The translations under genes and the position numbers were made by a program. From an uncultured Caldisericota bacterium (lineage in GTDB: Bacteria > Caldisericota > Caldisericia > Cryosericales > Cryosericaceae): DNA of 64,000 nucleotides. The stretch lies in contig CAIQIK010000020.1 of NCBI GenBank assembly GCA_903871855.1, positions 1 to 64,000 on the forward strand, read 5' to 3'. The notes beneath the pieces were generated by a model. The model saw nothing but the letters and a program-made list of their open reading frames with translations. It ran no database searches and was not told the origin of the DNA. This document shows, one piece after another, positions 27,261 to 36,164 of this stretch. The stretch's first letter is position 1. The number at the start of each line of letters is the position of its first letter.

Positions 27261-28982
27261 ATGAGCAGACGGTCGCAGCATATTCAGCAGAGGCTTCAGC
27301 AACAGGTGGAGCCCAATATCAGTTGTCGCGAAGGACATGATTCGATTATTCTTGAAGGAATCGTGGACAACTGGGCCCAAGTCGTGCGCGCCGGCAAGCT
27401 GGCTGCTCACGAGGGGTACAAGGGAGTCGTAAACAGGCTCGCGATCGAGGGGCTGACATTGCCTCCGCCCCGCTCTCCTAAGCTAAAGGATACGGCCTTG
27501 GACGGTCTTCATGTCGACGTGCTGATCGTGGGGGGAGGCGTCACCGGCTGTGCCATTGCTCGCGAACTCACGAGGAAGAGTATCTCGGTGCTGCTGGTCG
27601 AGAAGGAAGACGATCTTGCCACGCATGCATCATCCAGGAACAACGGCATGATTCATCCAGGCATCGAACCGCATCCAGGCACCAGCAAGGCATATTTCAA
27701 TGTGCACGGCAACGCCATGTATGATACTGTGGCGGCTGAGCTGGGCATTCCATTTACCAGGTGTGGGTCTCTCATCCTGTATCAGGAGCGCTGGGAGCGT
27801 TTTCTTGGACCTCTGTTCATGGCTCGAGCCAGGCAAAACGGAGTGCCAGGGGTGCGTCTGATCAACAAAAACGAGGCGCTTTCCCTTGAGCCGCACCTCA
27901 CGCGGGAGTTCTCCGCGGCTTTGCATATGCCCTCGACAGGGATCATATCGCCATACCTGCTGACGGTTGCTTACGCCGAGAACGCCGTGCAGAATGGCGC
28001 AAGGGTCAGCCTCGAAACTATGGTAGTGGACATGAAGGTGCGTGAAGGGCGGATCACGGCGGTCGGCACCAACCGGGGGACACTGTTCCCAAGAGTGATC
28101 GTGAACGCAGCTGGTTGTTATGCGGATGCTGTGGCGGACATGGCAGGTGACCAGTTTTTTACGATCCACCCTCGCAAAGGCGAGATCATCATTCTCGACC
28201 GCAAGAAGGGGCATCTCATCTCGCATGTCGTCGCAAAGCCACGACTGCTTCAGGTCAAATCCGATACCAAGGGCGGCGGCGTGAACCGCACAATAGATGG
28301 CAACATCCTGGTGGGTCCGAATGCTGTGGAACAGCCCTTCCGGGAGGACTACAGCACCGATCGCGACCATATCAAGCTCATGCTGCAGCGGTATCTGCCG
28401 CTGGTCCCTGAACTGTCTCCCGCAGACCTCATCACCTACTTCGCGGGTACGCGCCCCGCGACCTACGAGGAGGACTTTGTCATTGAGCGGTCGCAGTATG
28501 TGCGGAACCTCGTTCACGCGGCCGGCATCCAGTCTCCCGGTCTGGCGTCGGCTCCGGCCATTGCAGAAGAGGTTGCTCGATTGACCGTAGGTGCTCTCGG
28601 AGAGGTGGCCCGGGTTGGAGATAATCCAACGTTTGATGGGCATCGCCAAGGAATCCCCGAACCCGAGCGCATGACGTGGGAGGAGCGAGATGCACTTATC
28701 CACAGGCGCCCGGACTACGGCATCATCGTATGCAGATGTGAGGGGATTAGTAAGGGTCAGGTCGTGGACGCGCTCAATTCGCCGATTTCGGTGACAAGTA
28801 TAGACGCAGTCAAGCGCCGTGTCCGGGCCGGTATGGGGAGGTGTCAGGGAGCATTTTGTACTCCCCAGGTGCTGCGCATCATCGGCGAGCAGAATGGGGA
28901 GCAGTTGGCCGCCATTACCAAGAAAGGTGGCGACTCGTTCATCCTGGCCACCGAGACCAAGACGGTGCAGAGAGCGTCATGA
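27261..28982 (+). CDS. FAD-dependent glycerol-3-phosphate dehydrogenase-like protein (GlpA type) with BON-like N-terminus and [2Fe-2S] domain
   Basis: A 573-residue flavoprotein. An N-terminal segment of about 65 residues looks BON-like (IILEGIVDNWAQVVRAGKLAAHEGYKGV). The FAD dinucleotide fold follows with VLIVGGGVTGCAIARELTR, and a DAO-family body with NAAGCYADAVADMAG and AGTRPATYEEDFVIE. The C-terminal BFD-like domain carries CRCEGISKGQV and GRCQGAFC, four cysteines for a [2Fe-2S] cluster. GlpA-like enzymes oxidise sn-glycerol-3-phosphate to DHAP, but 2-hydroxyglutarate oxidases are similar. ATG at 27261 is used because GGAG lies eight bases upstream. Overlaps the next gene by ATGA. Confidence 0.85.
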   Translation: MSRRSQHIQQRLQQQVEPNISCREGHDSIILEGIVDNWAQVVRAGKLAAHEGYKGVVNRLAIEGLTLPPPRSPKLKDTALDGLHVDVLIVGGGVTGCAIARELTRKSISVLLVEKEDDLATHASSRNNGMIHPGIEPHPGTSKAYFNVHGNAMYDTVAAELGIPFTRCGSLILYQERWERFLGPLFMARARQNGVPGVRLINKNEALSLEPHLTREFSAALHMPSTGIISPYLLTVAYAENAVQNGARVSLETMVVDMKVREGRITAVGTNRGTLFPRVIVNAAGCYADAVADMAGDQFFTIHPRKGEIIILDRKKGHLISHVVAKPRLLQVKSDTKGGGVNRTIDGNILVGPNAVEQPFREDYSTDRDHIKLMLQRYLPLVPELSPADLITYFAGTRPATYEEDFVIERSQYVRNLVHAAGIQSPGLASAPAIAEEVARLTVGALGEVARVGDNPTFDGHRQGIPEPERMTWEERDALIHRRPDYGIIVCRCEGISKGQVVDALNSPISVTSIDAVKRRVRAGMGRCQGAFCTPQVLRIIGEQNGEQLAAITKKGGDSFILATETKTVQRAS

Positions 28983-30262
28983 CGGTTCGAAATGTTGACA
29001 TCGCCGTGCTGGGAGCGGGACCGGCGGGCATGGCTGCCGCGCTTGCCGCTGCAGGAGGCGGGGCGGACACTGTTCTGATAGAGCGGGAAAATCATCTGGG
29101 AGGCATCCTGAAGCAGTGTGTGCATGACGGGTTCGGTCTGCTCAGGTTTGGAGAGAAGCTGTCGGGACCGGAATATGCTGGGCGCTTCGTCCATATGGTC
29201 CGTGAGGCCGGCCTTGCAGTTCTGACATCCACGTTCGTAGCCGCGGCACGTCATGACAGCGAAGAGAGCGTGTTGATGCTCGTCGACCGCAGTGGCGTAA
29301 CGGAACTGCATGCGAAAGCCGTCGTCCTCGCCACGGGCTGCCGGGAGCGATCAGCGAGACAGGTGATGATCCAGGGTACTCGTCCCGCGGGCGTCATGAC
29401 CGCAGGTGCTGCCCAATACTACGTCAATGTCCTCGGCTACTTGCCCACGACACGCTGCGTTATCCTGGGCAGTGGCGACATTGGGCTCATCATGGCACGC
29501 CGACTCACCCTGGAAGGTGCCGAAGTTCTTGGGGTCTTCGAGGCCAAGTCGACACCGTCGGGCCTGTCTCGCAACGTCGCGCAGTGTCTGGATGATTTTG
29601 GCATTCAACTACACCTGTCGAGGACGGTGACCCGCATTTTTGGGGACGACCGCGTCGAAGCCGTGGAAACGGCGGCAGTTGACGAGAAGATGCGCCCGAT
29701 TGCGGGCACGGAAGAGCGGTTGACCTGTGACGGTGTCATCCTATCTGTCGGCCTTATCCCCGAGAACGAGGTCGGCGAGGCGCTAGGTGTGCCTATGGAT
29801 CCGGTGACCAAGGGGCCGGTGATGGATCAGAACGGTCAGACGCAGGTTTCAGGGGTTTTCGTGTGTGGCAATGCGGCTCATGTGAACGATCTGGTCGACT
29901 ACGTTACCGAGTCCGGCGAACGGGCCGGTGCAGCTGCCGCTGCATTTGTTGCAGGGCGCCGCACACACAGACTCCTTCCTTTGATGGCTGACAGCACCGT
30001 CCTGCTCTATGCTGTTCCCCAGTTCGTCGACATGGACGCTCCGGAGTCGGGTGCCGTTGTGTACTTCCGCTCCGGAGAAGAACTCGGGGTGACGGTGGTC
30101 GAGGTCACTGCAGGCGGGGAGACTGTGGCTCGTCATCGCTATCAGCATCTGCGTCCACCTGAGATGGAGCGCCTGGAAATCGACCTGAACCGAATCCCTG
30201 TAAGCGCCGGGTCTCTCAACATCGGGGTCGAATCTGCGGCTGCGGCGGAGATGACGTCATGA
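28979..30262 (+). CDS. FAD/NAD(P)-dependent oxidoreductase (GlpB-role partner)
   Basis: A 427-residue pyridine-nucleotide-disulfide-oxidoreductase-like flavoprotein. The FAD motif is AVLGAGPAGMAAALAAA near residue 9. A second dinucleotide fold, CVILGSGDIGLIMARRL, lies near 160, and a late FAD motif is GVFVCGNAAHVNDLVDYV. No redox-active CxxC disulfide is seen. GlpA-like protein, this type of oxidoreductase and DUF1667 commonly form a three-gene set in anaerobes. This protein probably passes electrons from the first subunit to NAD(P) or another carrier. It overlaps both neighbours by four bases. Confidence 0.87.
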   Translation: MTVRNVDIAVLGAGPAGMAAALAAAGGGADTVLIERENHLGGILKQCVHDGFGLLRFGEKLSGPEYAGRFVHMVREAGLAVLTSTFVAAARHDSEESVLMLVDRSGVTELHAKAVVLATGCRERSARQVMIQGTRPAGVMTAGAAQYYVNVLGYLPTTRCVILGSGDIGLIMARRLTLEGAEVLGVFEAKSTPSGLSRNVAQCLDDFGIQLHLSRTVTRIFGDDRVEAVETAAVDEKMRPIAGTEERLTCDGVILSVGLIPENEVGEALGVPMDPVTKGPVMDQNGQTQVSGVFVCGNAAHVNDLVDYVTESGERAGAAAAAFVAGRRTHRLLPLMADSTVLLYAVPQFVDMDAPESGAVVYFRSGEELGVTVVEVTAGGETVARHRYQHLRPPEMERLEIDLNRIPVSAGSLNIGVESAAAAEMTS

Positions 30263-30660
30263 GGGAATTAACGTGCATCGTGTGCCCCAACGGGTGCAGT
30301 CTCCAGGTCAATCAGGATGTCGGTCCCTGGAGCATCACGGGTAACCTCTGTCCCCGCGGAATCGAGTTTGCCCTGAAGGAGCTGACGAATCCAACGCGGA
30401 CTGTCTGTTCCACCGCTCGTACGTCATTCGCGGCCGCACGCCGGCTTCCGGTGCGTACACGAGGCGAAGTCCCTCTTGTGAGAGTCCGGTCGGTCATGTC
30501 CGAGATTTCGCGTCTGGTAGTTGACCGCGAGGTGCGGATGGGGGATACTCTCATCGAGAATGTCGCCGGCACGGGTATTGCAGTTATTGCAACCGCAGAC
30601 CTGGCGGATCTGATTGAAGGGGAGGACTGCGATGGGAGACCGATACGTTCTAGCGATTGA
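30259..30660 (+). CDS. DUF1667 protein, small Fe-S-type third subunit
   Basis: A 133-residue protein of the DUF1667 family. The N-terminal cysteine set is CIVCPNGCSL followed by a further Cys in NLCPRG, four cysteines able to hold an Fe-S cluster. The body has NPTRTVCSTA and the conserved PVRTRGEVPL. In this gene order it is the small partner of the GlpA-like and FAD/NAD(P) subunits. The 3' end overlaps the next gene by 29 bases, where the kinase ribosome site GAAGGGGAGG lies inside this frame. Confidence 0.88.
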   Translation: MRELTCIVCPNGCSLQVNQDVGPWSITGNLCPRGIEFALKELTNPTRTVCSTARTSFAAARRLPVRTRGEVPLVRVRSVMSEISRLVVDREVRMGDTLIENVAGTGIAVIATADLADLIEGEDCDGRPIRSSD

Positions 30661-32188
30661 CTGTGGCACACAAAGTGTTCGAGGTCTGTTGTTTGATGAC
30701 TGTGGTCACCTGGTAGCCAAGCACAAGGTAGAATTCGAGCCGTATTTTTCACCGGTGCCCGGGTATGCTGAGCATCGTGCCGAAGACTACTGGCGAGACA
30801 CATGCACGGCGTTGCAGGCACTGAAGGAAGAATCACCCGAAGCGTGGGGCCGTATCGGTGCTGTCGCAGTGACCACGCAGCGCGATACGGTCGTTGCACT
30901 GGATGTCAGCGGCGTTCCTGTCCGCCCCGCTATTGTCTGGCTGGACCAGCGCATGGCTCGCTGCGACAAGCCGATGCCTCTCATGGACCGGCTGCAGTTC
31001 AAAGTTGCAGGGATGACCAAGGCAGTCGAGATTACCAGACGCAAGGGCAAAGACAACTGGATGGTGGAGAATGAGCCTGAGTTGTGGGTGCGGACCAGCA
31101 AGTGGCTGTTGTTATCAGGTTTTTTCTGCTTTCGACTGACGGGGCGGTACGTCGACTCGGTAGCATCTCAGATAGGTCACAACCCGTTCGACTACGCCGC
31201 ACGCAGCTGGCCACGAAGTGACAGCAGCTGGCGATGGCACATGTTCAGCGCACGTCGGGACCAGATGCCCGAGCTCGTAGAGGCTGGCGACCAGATGGGC
31301 ACAATATCAGTGGAAGCAGCGCGTGAGACCGGCATTCCCGAAGGAACACCGGTCATTGCCGCGGGCTCTGATAAGGGATGTGAGACACTGGGCGTCGGCT
31401 GTGTCGATACGACGAGTGTCAGCCTAAGCTTCGGGACGACGGCGACTGCCCAGACCACATCGCGGAAGTACTTCGAGCCGATCCCGTTCATGCCGCCTTA
31501 CCCGGCCAGCGTCAGAGGAAGCTTCAATCCCGAGGTTGAGATCTTCCGCGGCTATTGGATGGTGAGCTGGTTCAAGAAGGAGTTTGCGGCTCGCGAGGCC
31601 GTGGAGGCAGATCAGCGCGGCGTACCTCCCGAGGTCGTGCTGAACGAGCATCTGGAGGATGTACCTCCGGGGTCGCAAGGTCTGATGCTGCAGCCATACT
31701 GGGGCCCCGGCCTGAAGATGCCCGAGGCGAAGGGGTCGATGATCGGGTTCGGTGATGTGCACACGAGGTCGCATGTCTATCGCGCTATCATCGAAGGCAT
31801 CGGCTATGCCTTGCTCGAAGGAGTCGAACGCATCGAGCGCAAGAGCGGGCAGAAGGTGAACCGGGTCATGGTGTCAGGAGGGGGCTCGCAGAGCGACGCT
31901 ATCTGCCAGATCACAGCAGACCTGTTCGACCTACCGGTGGTGCGAAGTGAGACCTATGAGACATCGGGTCTGGGCGCAGCTATCAACGGTTTCGTAGGTC
32001 TCGGCGTCTATGCTACGCATGAAGAGGCGGCAAAGCACATGGTCCATTGGGACAGTACCTTTCTTCCACGTCCTGAGGCCGTCCGTGTCTACCATGACCT
32101 GTACACGCGCGTCTACAAGCGCATCTACCCCGCGCTGCAGCCACTCTATCGCGAGATTCAGAGGATAACCGGGTATCCGGACATTTGA
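30632..32188 (+). CDS. FGGY-family carbohydrate kinase (glycerol kinase-like)
   Basis: A 518-residue kinase. The N-terminal phosphate motif is AIDCGTQSVRGLLFD (about residues 8-22), WLDQR is the substrate region, and SFGTTATAQ and the FGGY-like block RVMVSGGGSQSDAICQITADLF lie toward the C-terminus. The context with a glycerol-3-phosphate-dehydrogenase set suggests glycerol or another polyol as substrate, but FGGY kinases vary and the sequence alone does not decide. A partial, decaying copy of its 3' half lies at 35260-35964. ATG at 30632 has GGGGAGGACTGCG upstream. Confidence 0.88.
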   Translation: MGDRYVLAIDCGTQSVRGLLFDDCGHLVAKHKVEFEPYFSPVPGYAEHRAEDYWRDTCTALQALKEESPEAWGRIGAVAVTTQRDTVVALDVSGVPVRPAIVWLDQRMARCDKPMPLMDRLQFKVAGMTKAVEITRRKGKDNWMVENEPELWVRTSKWLLLSGFFCFRLTGRYVDSVASQIGHNPFDYAARSWPRSDSSWRWHMFSARRDQMPELVEAGDQMGTISVEAARETGIPEGTPVIAAGSDKGCETLGVGCVDTTSVSLSFGTTATAQTTSRKYFEPIPFMPPYPASVRGSFNPEVEIFRGYWMVSWFKKEFAAREAVEADQRGVPPEVVLNEHLEDVPPGSQGLMLQPYWGPGLKMPEAKGSMIGFGDVHTRSHVYRAIIEGIGYALLEGVERIERKSGQKVNRVMVSGGGSQSDAICQITADLFDLPVVRSETYETSGLGAAINGFVGLGVYATHEEAAKHMVHWDSTFLPRPEAVRVYHDLYTRVYKRIYPALQPLYREIQRITGYPDI

Positions 32189-32197
32189 GGAGGGTTG

Positions 32198-33928
32198 ATG
32201 GCCGACAAGAAAAGCACATTCCAGCCGGACTGGTTCGAAGACGCAGCGCCGCCTGGTTCCTTCCGATCCATCCTGAAGTGGGGTGGTCTCACGGAGTTCA
32301 AGCACCCGAATAGGCGCCTCTACGCGCTGATGAAGAAGACGTTTGGCATGACGGATGCGGACTTTCAGCGCCGCGAGAAGATGGGTCTGGAACAGGTGCC
32401 TCAGGATATTCCCAGCCGCATGAAGAAGGAACATTTGGACGCTCTGACGGCCATCGTGGGTTCAGACAACGTGCGCACCGATGCATACTCACGACTGCAG
32501 GTAGCGTATGGCAAGACCATGGTCGACCTGATGCGTCTGCGCGAAGGCATCGTCGAAAACGTTCCCGACGTGGTTCTGCATCCACGGAGCACTGCTGATA
32601 TCGAGTCGATCGTCCGTTTCTGCGATGACCAGCGGATTCCGGTCTATGTGTATGGCGGCGGATCCTCCGTGACACGTGGCGTTGAGGCGGTGCGCGGTGG
32701 CGCGACGCTGGACATGCGTGTTCACATGAACAAGGTTGTACGGTTCAGTGAGAAGAATCATACCATCACGGTCCAGTCGGGCATGTCGGGTCCTGATCTC
32801 GAAAAGGCACTCAACGAGGCGCCCGAACGTTTCCATGCAACCAGGAAGTACACATGCGGACACTTTCCCCAATCGTTCGAGTACTCGGTAGTTGGTGGAT
32901 GGGTTGTCACCAGGGGTGCAGGACAGAACTCCACCTACTATGGCAAGATCGAGGATCTCGTGATCTGTCAGGAATATGTGACGCCTGTCGGCATGCTGCG
33001 GACGGGCGAGTATCCCGCGACAGCTACCGGACCATCCATTGATGAAATCATGATGGGTAGCGAAGGAACCTTTGGAGTCCTGACGGAAGTCACGCTAAGA
33101 GTTTTTCACTTGATGCCGGAAAACCAGCGGCGCTTCAGCTACGTTTTCCGTACCTGGGAAGAGAGCAGGGACGCGGCGCGGGAGATCATGCAGGGCCAAT
33201 TTGGCTTCCCGTCGGTGTTTCGGCTGTCCGATCCTGAGGAGACCGATGTTGCTCTCAAGCTCTACGGAGTCGAAGGGACGGCCATCGATAGGATTCTCTC
33301 CGCCAGAGGGTACAGACCCATGAAGCGTTGTCTGATGCTTGGGTTCACAGACGGCGAGGCGGGCTTCACCAAGAATGTGGCACGGAACATTGGTCGCATC
33401 TGTTGGCGCCACGGGGCGATGTATACGACTGGCTTCGTGACCAGAGGCTGGGAGAAGGACCGTTTTCGTGATCCGTACATGCGCGAAGACCTGGAAGACT
33501 ACGGCATCATGACTGATACTTTGGAATGTGCCGTCAACTGGGAAAATCTCGAGAGTGTCTATGAGAGCGTGCGCACGTTCTGCCACAGCAGACCGAAAAC
33601 CATCTGCACGACCCATATGAGCCACTTCTACCCGCAGGGGTGTAACCTCTACTTTATCTTCATAGCGCGGATTGACGAGATTTCTGACTATATCGCTTAC
33701 CAGGCGGGTATCCTGGACGCCATTCAGAAATCAGGGGCTGCAATGAGTCATCACCACGGAATCGGCAAGATGACGGCCCCATGGCTGGAGGCACAGATCG
33801 GCACGCCGGCAATGGACGTGTATCGTGCCTTGAAGCGTCACTTCGATCCAAACGATATCATGAATCCTGGAGGAACGCTGGGTCTCGATTTGTCGCCTGG
33901 ACAGAGGCGGGATGTCATGAAGAACTGA
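32198..33928 (+). CDS. FAD-binding oxidase of the alkyl-DHAP synthase family
   Basis: A 576-residue VAO-type flavoprotein. The PCMH FAD-binding domain includes PRSTADIESIVRFC, YVYGGGSSVTRGVE and GHFPQSFEYSVVGGWVVTRGAGQNS. The C-terminal cap carries SHHHGIGK near residue 510, the catalytic His motif of alkyl-dihydroxyacetonephosphate synthase. DPNDIMNPGG closes the FAD site. Alkyl-DHAP synthase replaces the acyl chain of acyl-DHAP with a fatty alcohol to start ether lipids. Bacterial relatives are mostly uncharacterised, so an oxidase role is possible. ATG at 32198 is preferred over TTG at 32195. Last gene of the operon. Confidence 0.85.
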   Translation: MADKKSTFQPDWFEDAAPPGSFRSILKWGGLTEFKHPNRRLYALMKKTFGMTDADFQRREKMGLEQVPQDIPSRMKKEHLDALTAIVGSDNVRTDAYSRLQVAYGKTMVDLMRLREGIVENVPDVVLHPRSTADIESIVRFCDDQRIPVYVYGGGSSVTRGVEAVRGGATLDMRVHMNKVVRFSEKNHTITVQSGMSGPDLEKALNEAPERFHATRKYTCGHFPQSFEYSVVGGWVVTRGAGQNSTYYGKIEDLVICQEYVTPVGMLRTGEYPATATGPSIDEIMMGSEGTFGVLTEVTLRVFHLMPENQRRFSYVFRTWEESRDAAREIMQGQFGFPSVFRLSDPEETDVALKLYGVEGTAIDRILSARGYRPMKRCLMLGFTDGEAGFTKNVARNIGRICWRHGAMYTTGFVTRGWEKDRFRDPYMREDLEDYGIMTDTLECAVNWENLESVYESVRTFCHSRPKTICTTHMSHFYPQGCNLYFIFIARIDEISDYIAYQAGILDAIQKSGAAMSHHHGIGKMTAPWLEAQIGTPAMDVYRALKRHFDPNDIMNPGGTLGLDLSPGQRRDVMKN

Positions 33929-33943
33929 GATCCCCTCTTGAAG

Positions 33944-33985
33944 AACACAGACGCCCCCTCTTATTGGAAGGGGCGTCTGTGTTTT
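33944..33985 (+). terminator. Intrinsic terminator of the glycerol-phosphate-type operon
   Basis: Perfect 14-bp arms AACACAGACGCCCC and GGGGCGTCTGTGTT with a 12-nt loop, followed by TT. It lies 15 bp after the last stop codon. Confidence 0.88.
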
Positions 33986-34037
33986 GGATGTTGCAGGAAC
34001 TCAAACTGAATATCGGCTCAAGTTCCTTGTCAACTGC

Positions 34038-34796
34038 CTAGTAGACGGACCATCCTGCATCGGCTGTTATTACTGCACCATTGATGAAACTAGAGTCATC
34101 TGAAGCAAGAAACAAGGCGATTGTAGCAATTTCATCAGCTCCACCGGTTCTTGGATTCAGACTAATACCAGCCATTGATCTTTCCATGCCAAACTTGTCC
34201 GGTGCAGTTATTGTTGTTCCAATGTTGGTCTGTACCGCTCCCGGGGCAATTGCATTGCAGCGAATCCCAGACTTCGCATATTGGAAGCCCACGTTCTTGG
34301 TCAAACCGACAACGGCATGTTTTGATGCCGTATATGCTGCGCCTGCTCTAGAGCCACACAGACCTCCTATTGAGGCGATATTAATAATGACTCCAGACCC
34401 CTTTTCCAGAAAAATGGGTAGAGCCTTCCTTATTCCTCGCATGGCCCCCGTTACATTGATGGCAAATACCCTTTCCCATACGGCATCCGTCACCTCTGTT
34501 GCTGGGAGAAAATTGTCCATAATACCCGCGTTGTTAACCAATATGTCTAGCGTGCCATATGCTTTTACCGCTGCATCGATCAGGTTCTGAATATCCTCTT
34601 CTTTCGCCACATTTGCGAGTATCGCCGTAGCAACTCCGCCGCTGGATTCAATTTCGGCAACTGTTGTGTTGGCTGTTTCTAGATTAACATCGCCTACAAC
34701 TACTTTCGCGCCCTCTTTGGCGTATAAGATAGATATCGCCTTGCCCATGCCAGAACCAGCCCCGGTCACCACTGCTACTTTGCCTTGAAGTCTCAT
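34038..34796 (-). CDS. Short-chain dehydrogenase/reductase
   Basis: A 252-residue classical SDR. The NAD(P) motif is VVTGAGSGMGKA near residue 9. GDVNLETAN follows beta-2, where an acidic residue favours NAD(H). LVNNAGIMD, the catalytic Ser in NIASIGG, YTASK (Tyr and Lys) and the C-terminal FINGAVITADAGW are all present. An in-frame GTG nine bases upstream is too close to AAAGGA, so I use ATG at 34796. Base composition is visibly more AT-rich than neighbouring genes, which with its position at the edge of the disrupted region suggests recent acquisition. The substrate is unknown. Confidence 0.88.
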   Translation of the reverse strand: MRLQGKVAVVTGAGSGMGKAISILYAKEGAKVVVGDVNLETANTTVAEIESSGGVATAILANVAKEEDIQNLIDAAVKAYGTLDILVNNAGIMDNFLPATEVTDAVWERVFAINVTGAMRGIRKALPIFLEKGSGVIINIASIGGLCGSRAGAAYTASKHAVVGLTKNVGFQYAKSGIRCNAIAPGAVQTNIGTTITAPDKFGMERSMAGISLNPRTGGADEIATIALFLASDDSSFINGAVITADAGWSVY

Positions 34797-34935
34797 GCCG
34801 GACACGTCCTTTCGCGAATGAATCGCGTTGGATTTTGCTCCAGTTACTTCCTACCTAGTACAGGGATTGCAAACCACAATTCCTTCTTTGTTGATTATAC
34901 CACATATCCATTCTTGTTGCTCTATTCACGTTGCA

Positions 34936-35259
34936 TCACTCCCACTCGATGGTTAATGGGGGTTTCGACGTGATATCATAGACGACCCGGTTGACTTCGG
35001 GCAGTTCGCTGGTAATTGCGTGAGAAATCTCCTTGAGAACATCAGCAGGGAGCCGTACCCAGTCGGCGGTCATGCTGTCACTGATCTCGACAACGCGCAG
35101 GGCAACCATATGGACATACGTCGATTCGTCACCCTTGACGTCGACAGTCCGGATACCAGGGAGTACCGCGAACGACTGCCACACCTTCGTGTGCCATCCT
35201 GCTGTTCGCATCACTCGTTCGACGACAGCGTCTGTACGCTGGAGGATGTCGACAGCCTC
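34936..35259 (-). pseudogene. guaA: guaA 3' fragment (C-terminal 107 codons of GMP synthase)
   Basis: Minus-strand translation gives the dimerisation domain of GMP synthase up to its natural end: WQSFAVLPGIRTVDV, DESTYVHMVALR, MTADWVRLP and the terminal [16 protein letters not shown]. Homology stops at about 35259, where the sequence turns into an FGGY kinase fragment on the other strand. The glutaminase and ATP-pyrophosphatase domains are absent, so no GMP synthase can be made from it. The last 75 bases are repeated at 40514-40588. Confidence 0.88.
34939..35013. repeat. 75-bp direct repeat, guaA 3'-end copy 1
   Basis: It matches 40514-40588 in the same orientation with four mismatches, including an identical 33-base core from 34963 to 34995. 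The two copies bracket about 5.5 kb holding the kinase relic, pnkp and hen1. The arrangement resembles the attachment-site duplication of an element inserted at the 3' end of guaA. Confidence 0.85.
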
Positions 35260-35964
35260 ATCCCGTTCATGCCTCCCTATCCGGTCAGCATCAAGGGAAG
35301 CTTCAATCCCGAGGTCGAGATCTTCCGCGGTTATTGGATGGTGAGCTGGTTCAAGAAGGAGTTTGCAGAGCGTGAGACTCTGGAAGCGAAAGAACGCGGC
35401 GTTCCTCCGGAAACCATTCTTGATGAGCACCTTGAGGATATCCCTCCGGGATCCCAGGGCCTCATGCTTCAGCCGTACTGGGGTCCCGGCCTGAAGATGC
35501 CGGAGGCTAGGGGATCGATGATCGGATTCGGTGACGTGCACACAAGAGCGCATATCTACCGTGCCATTATCGAGGGCATCAGGTATGCTCTGCTTGAAGG
35601 GGTCGAGCACATCGAGTACGGGAGTGGGCAGCGCTTGACCGGGATCATGGTGTCGGGCGGTGGATCCGAGGGCAATTCTATCTGTCAGATCACTGCCGAC
35701 CTGTTCGATCGGCCGTCGTGCGGAGCGAGACGCATGAGGCATCTGGTCTCGGGGCTGGCATGAACCGTTTGTCGGTCGGGCGTCTGCGAGACGCATGCGG
35801 AGGCCGCTGAACACATGGTCCGCTAGGGCGCAACTTCTCTTCCACGGCCGTAAGCTGCCGAGGCACGCCATGACCTCTTCACACGTGTCCACAAACACAT
35901 CTACCTGACGCTGCAGTCGCGGCGCCGGCAGATCCAGAGCATCACCGACTATCCGGGCATCTGA
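35260..35964 (+). pseudogene. Decaying 3' half of a second FGGY kinase
   Basis: Homologous to 31482-32188. Translation from 35260 gives FMPPYPVSIKGSFNPEVEIF, GSQGLMLQPYWGPGLKMPEA and IMVSGGGSEGNSICQITADLFD, nearly the same as the intact kinase. After about 35720 the frame shifts and stops accumulate, yet the final bases still match the end of the kinase (TGYPDI-like, then TGA at 35962). The 5' half is missing. The ORF continuing upstream into 35020 is only antisense to guaA. It is a truncated duplicate that is no longer translated sensibly. Confidence 0.88.
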
Positions 35965-36164
35965 CGCTTCCTGGCAGCCGGGCAGAGGGGTGCCCGGTGA
36001 ACTTGGCCAATCTCCATTCGGTGAACCGGCTCTCTACAGAACACGATCGTCAGAGAACAGTACTTCACTGTTCTTTCAGATATCCACTCTTCGGTGTGTT
36101 GCCAGATGTCACTAGTGGATCTCGTGAACCTACCGTGGTCCTGGGTTGTCTGGTCTAGATGACG

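Noticed and set aside
27630-28703. 357-codon ORF antisense to the GlpA-like gene
   Set aside because: It is a shadow of a well-supported coding frame and has no protein-like motif.
35020-35763. 247-codon plus-strand ORF as an intact kinase-like gene
   Set aside because: Its first 80 codons are antisense to the guaA fragment and only the part from 35260 is kinase-like. It lacks the N-terminal ATPase lobe and breaks down before the true C-terminus.
34936-35898. 320-codon minus-strand ORF as a full gene
   Set aside because: Only the last 107 codons are guaA. The rest is antisense to the kinase relic.
36000-36164. Search for an integrase, transposase or toxin gene beside pnkp
   Set aside because: The gap has no ORF of useful size and no inverted terminal repeats were seen.
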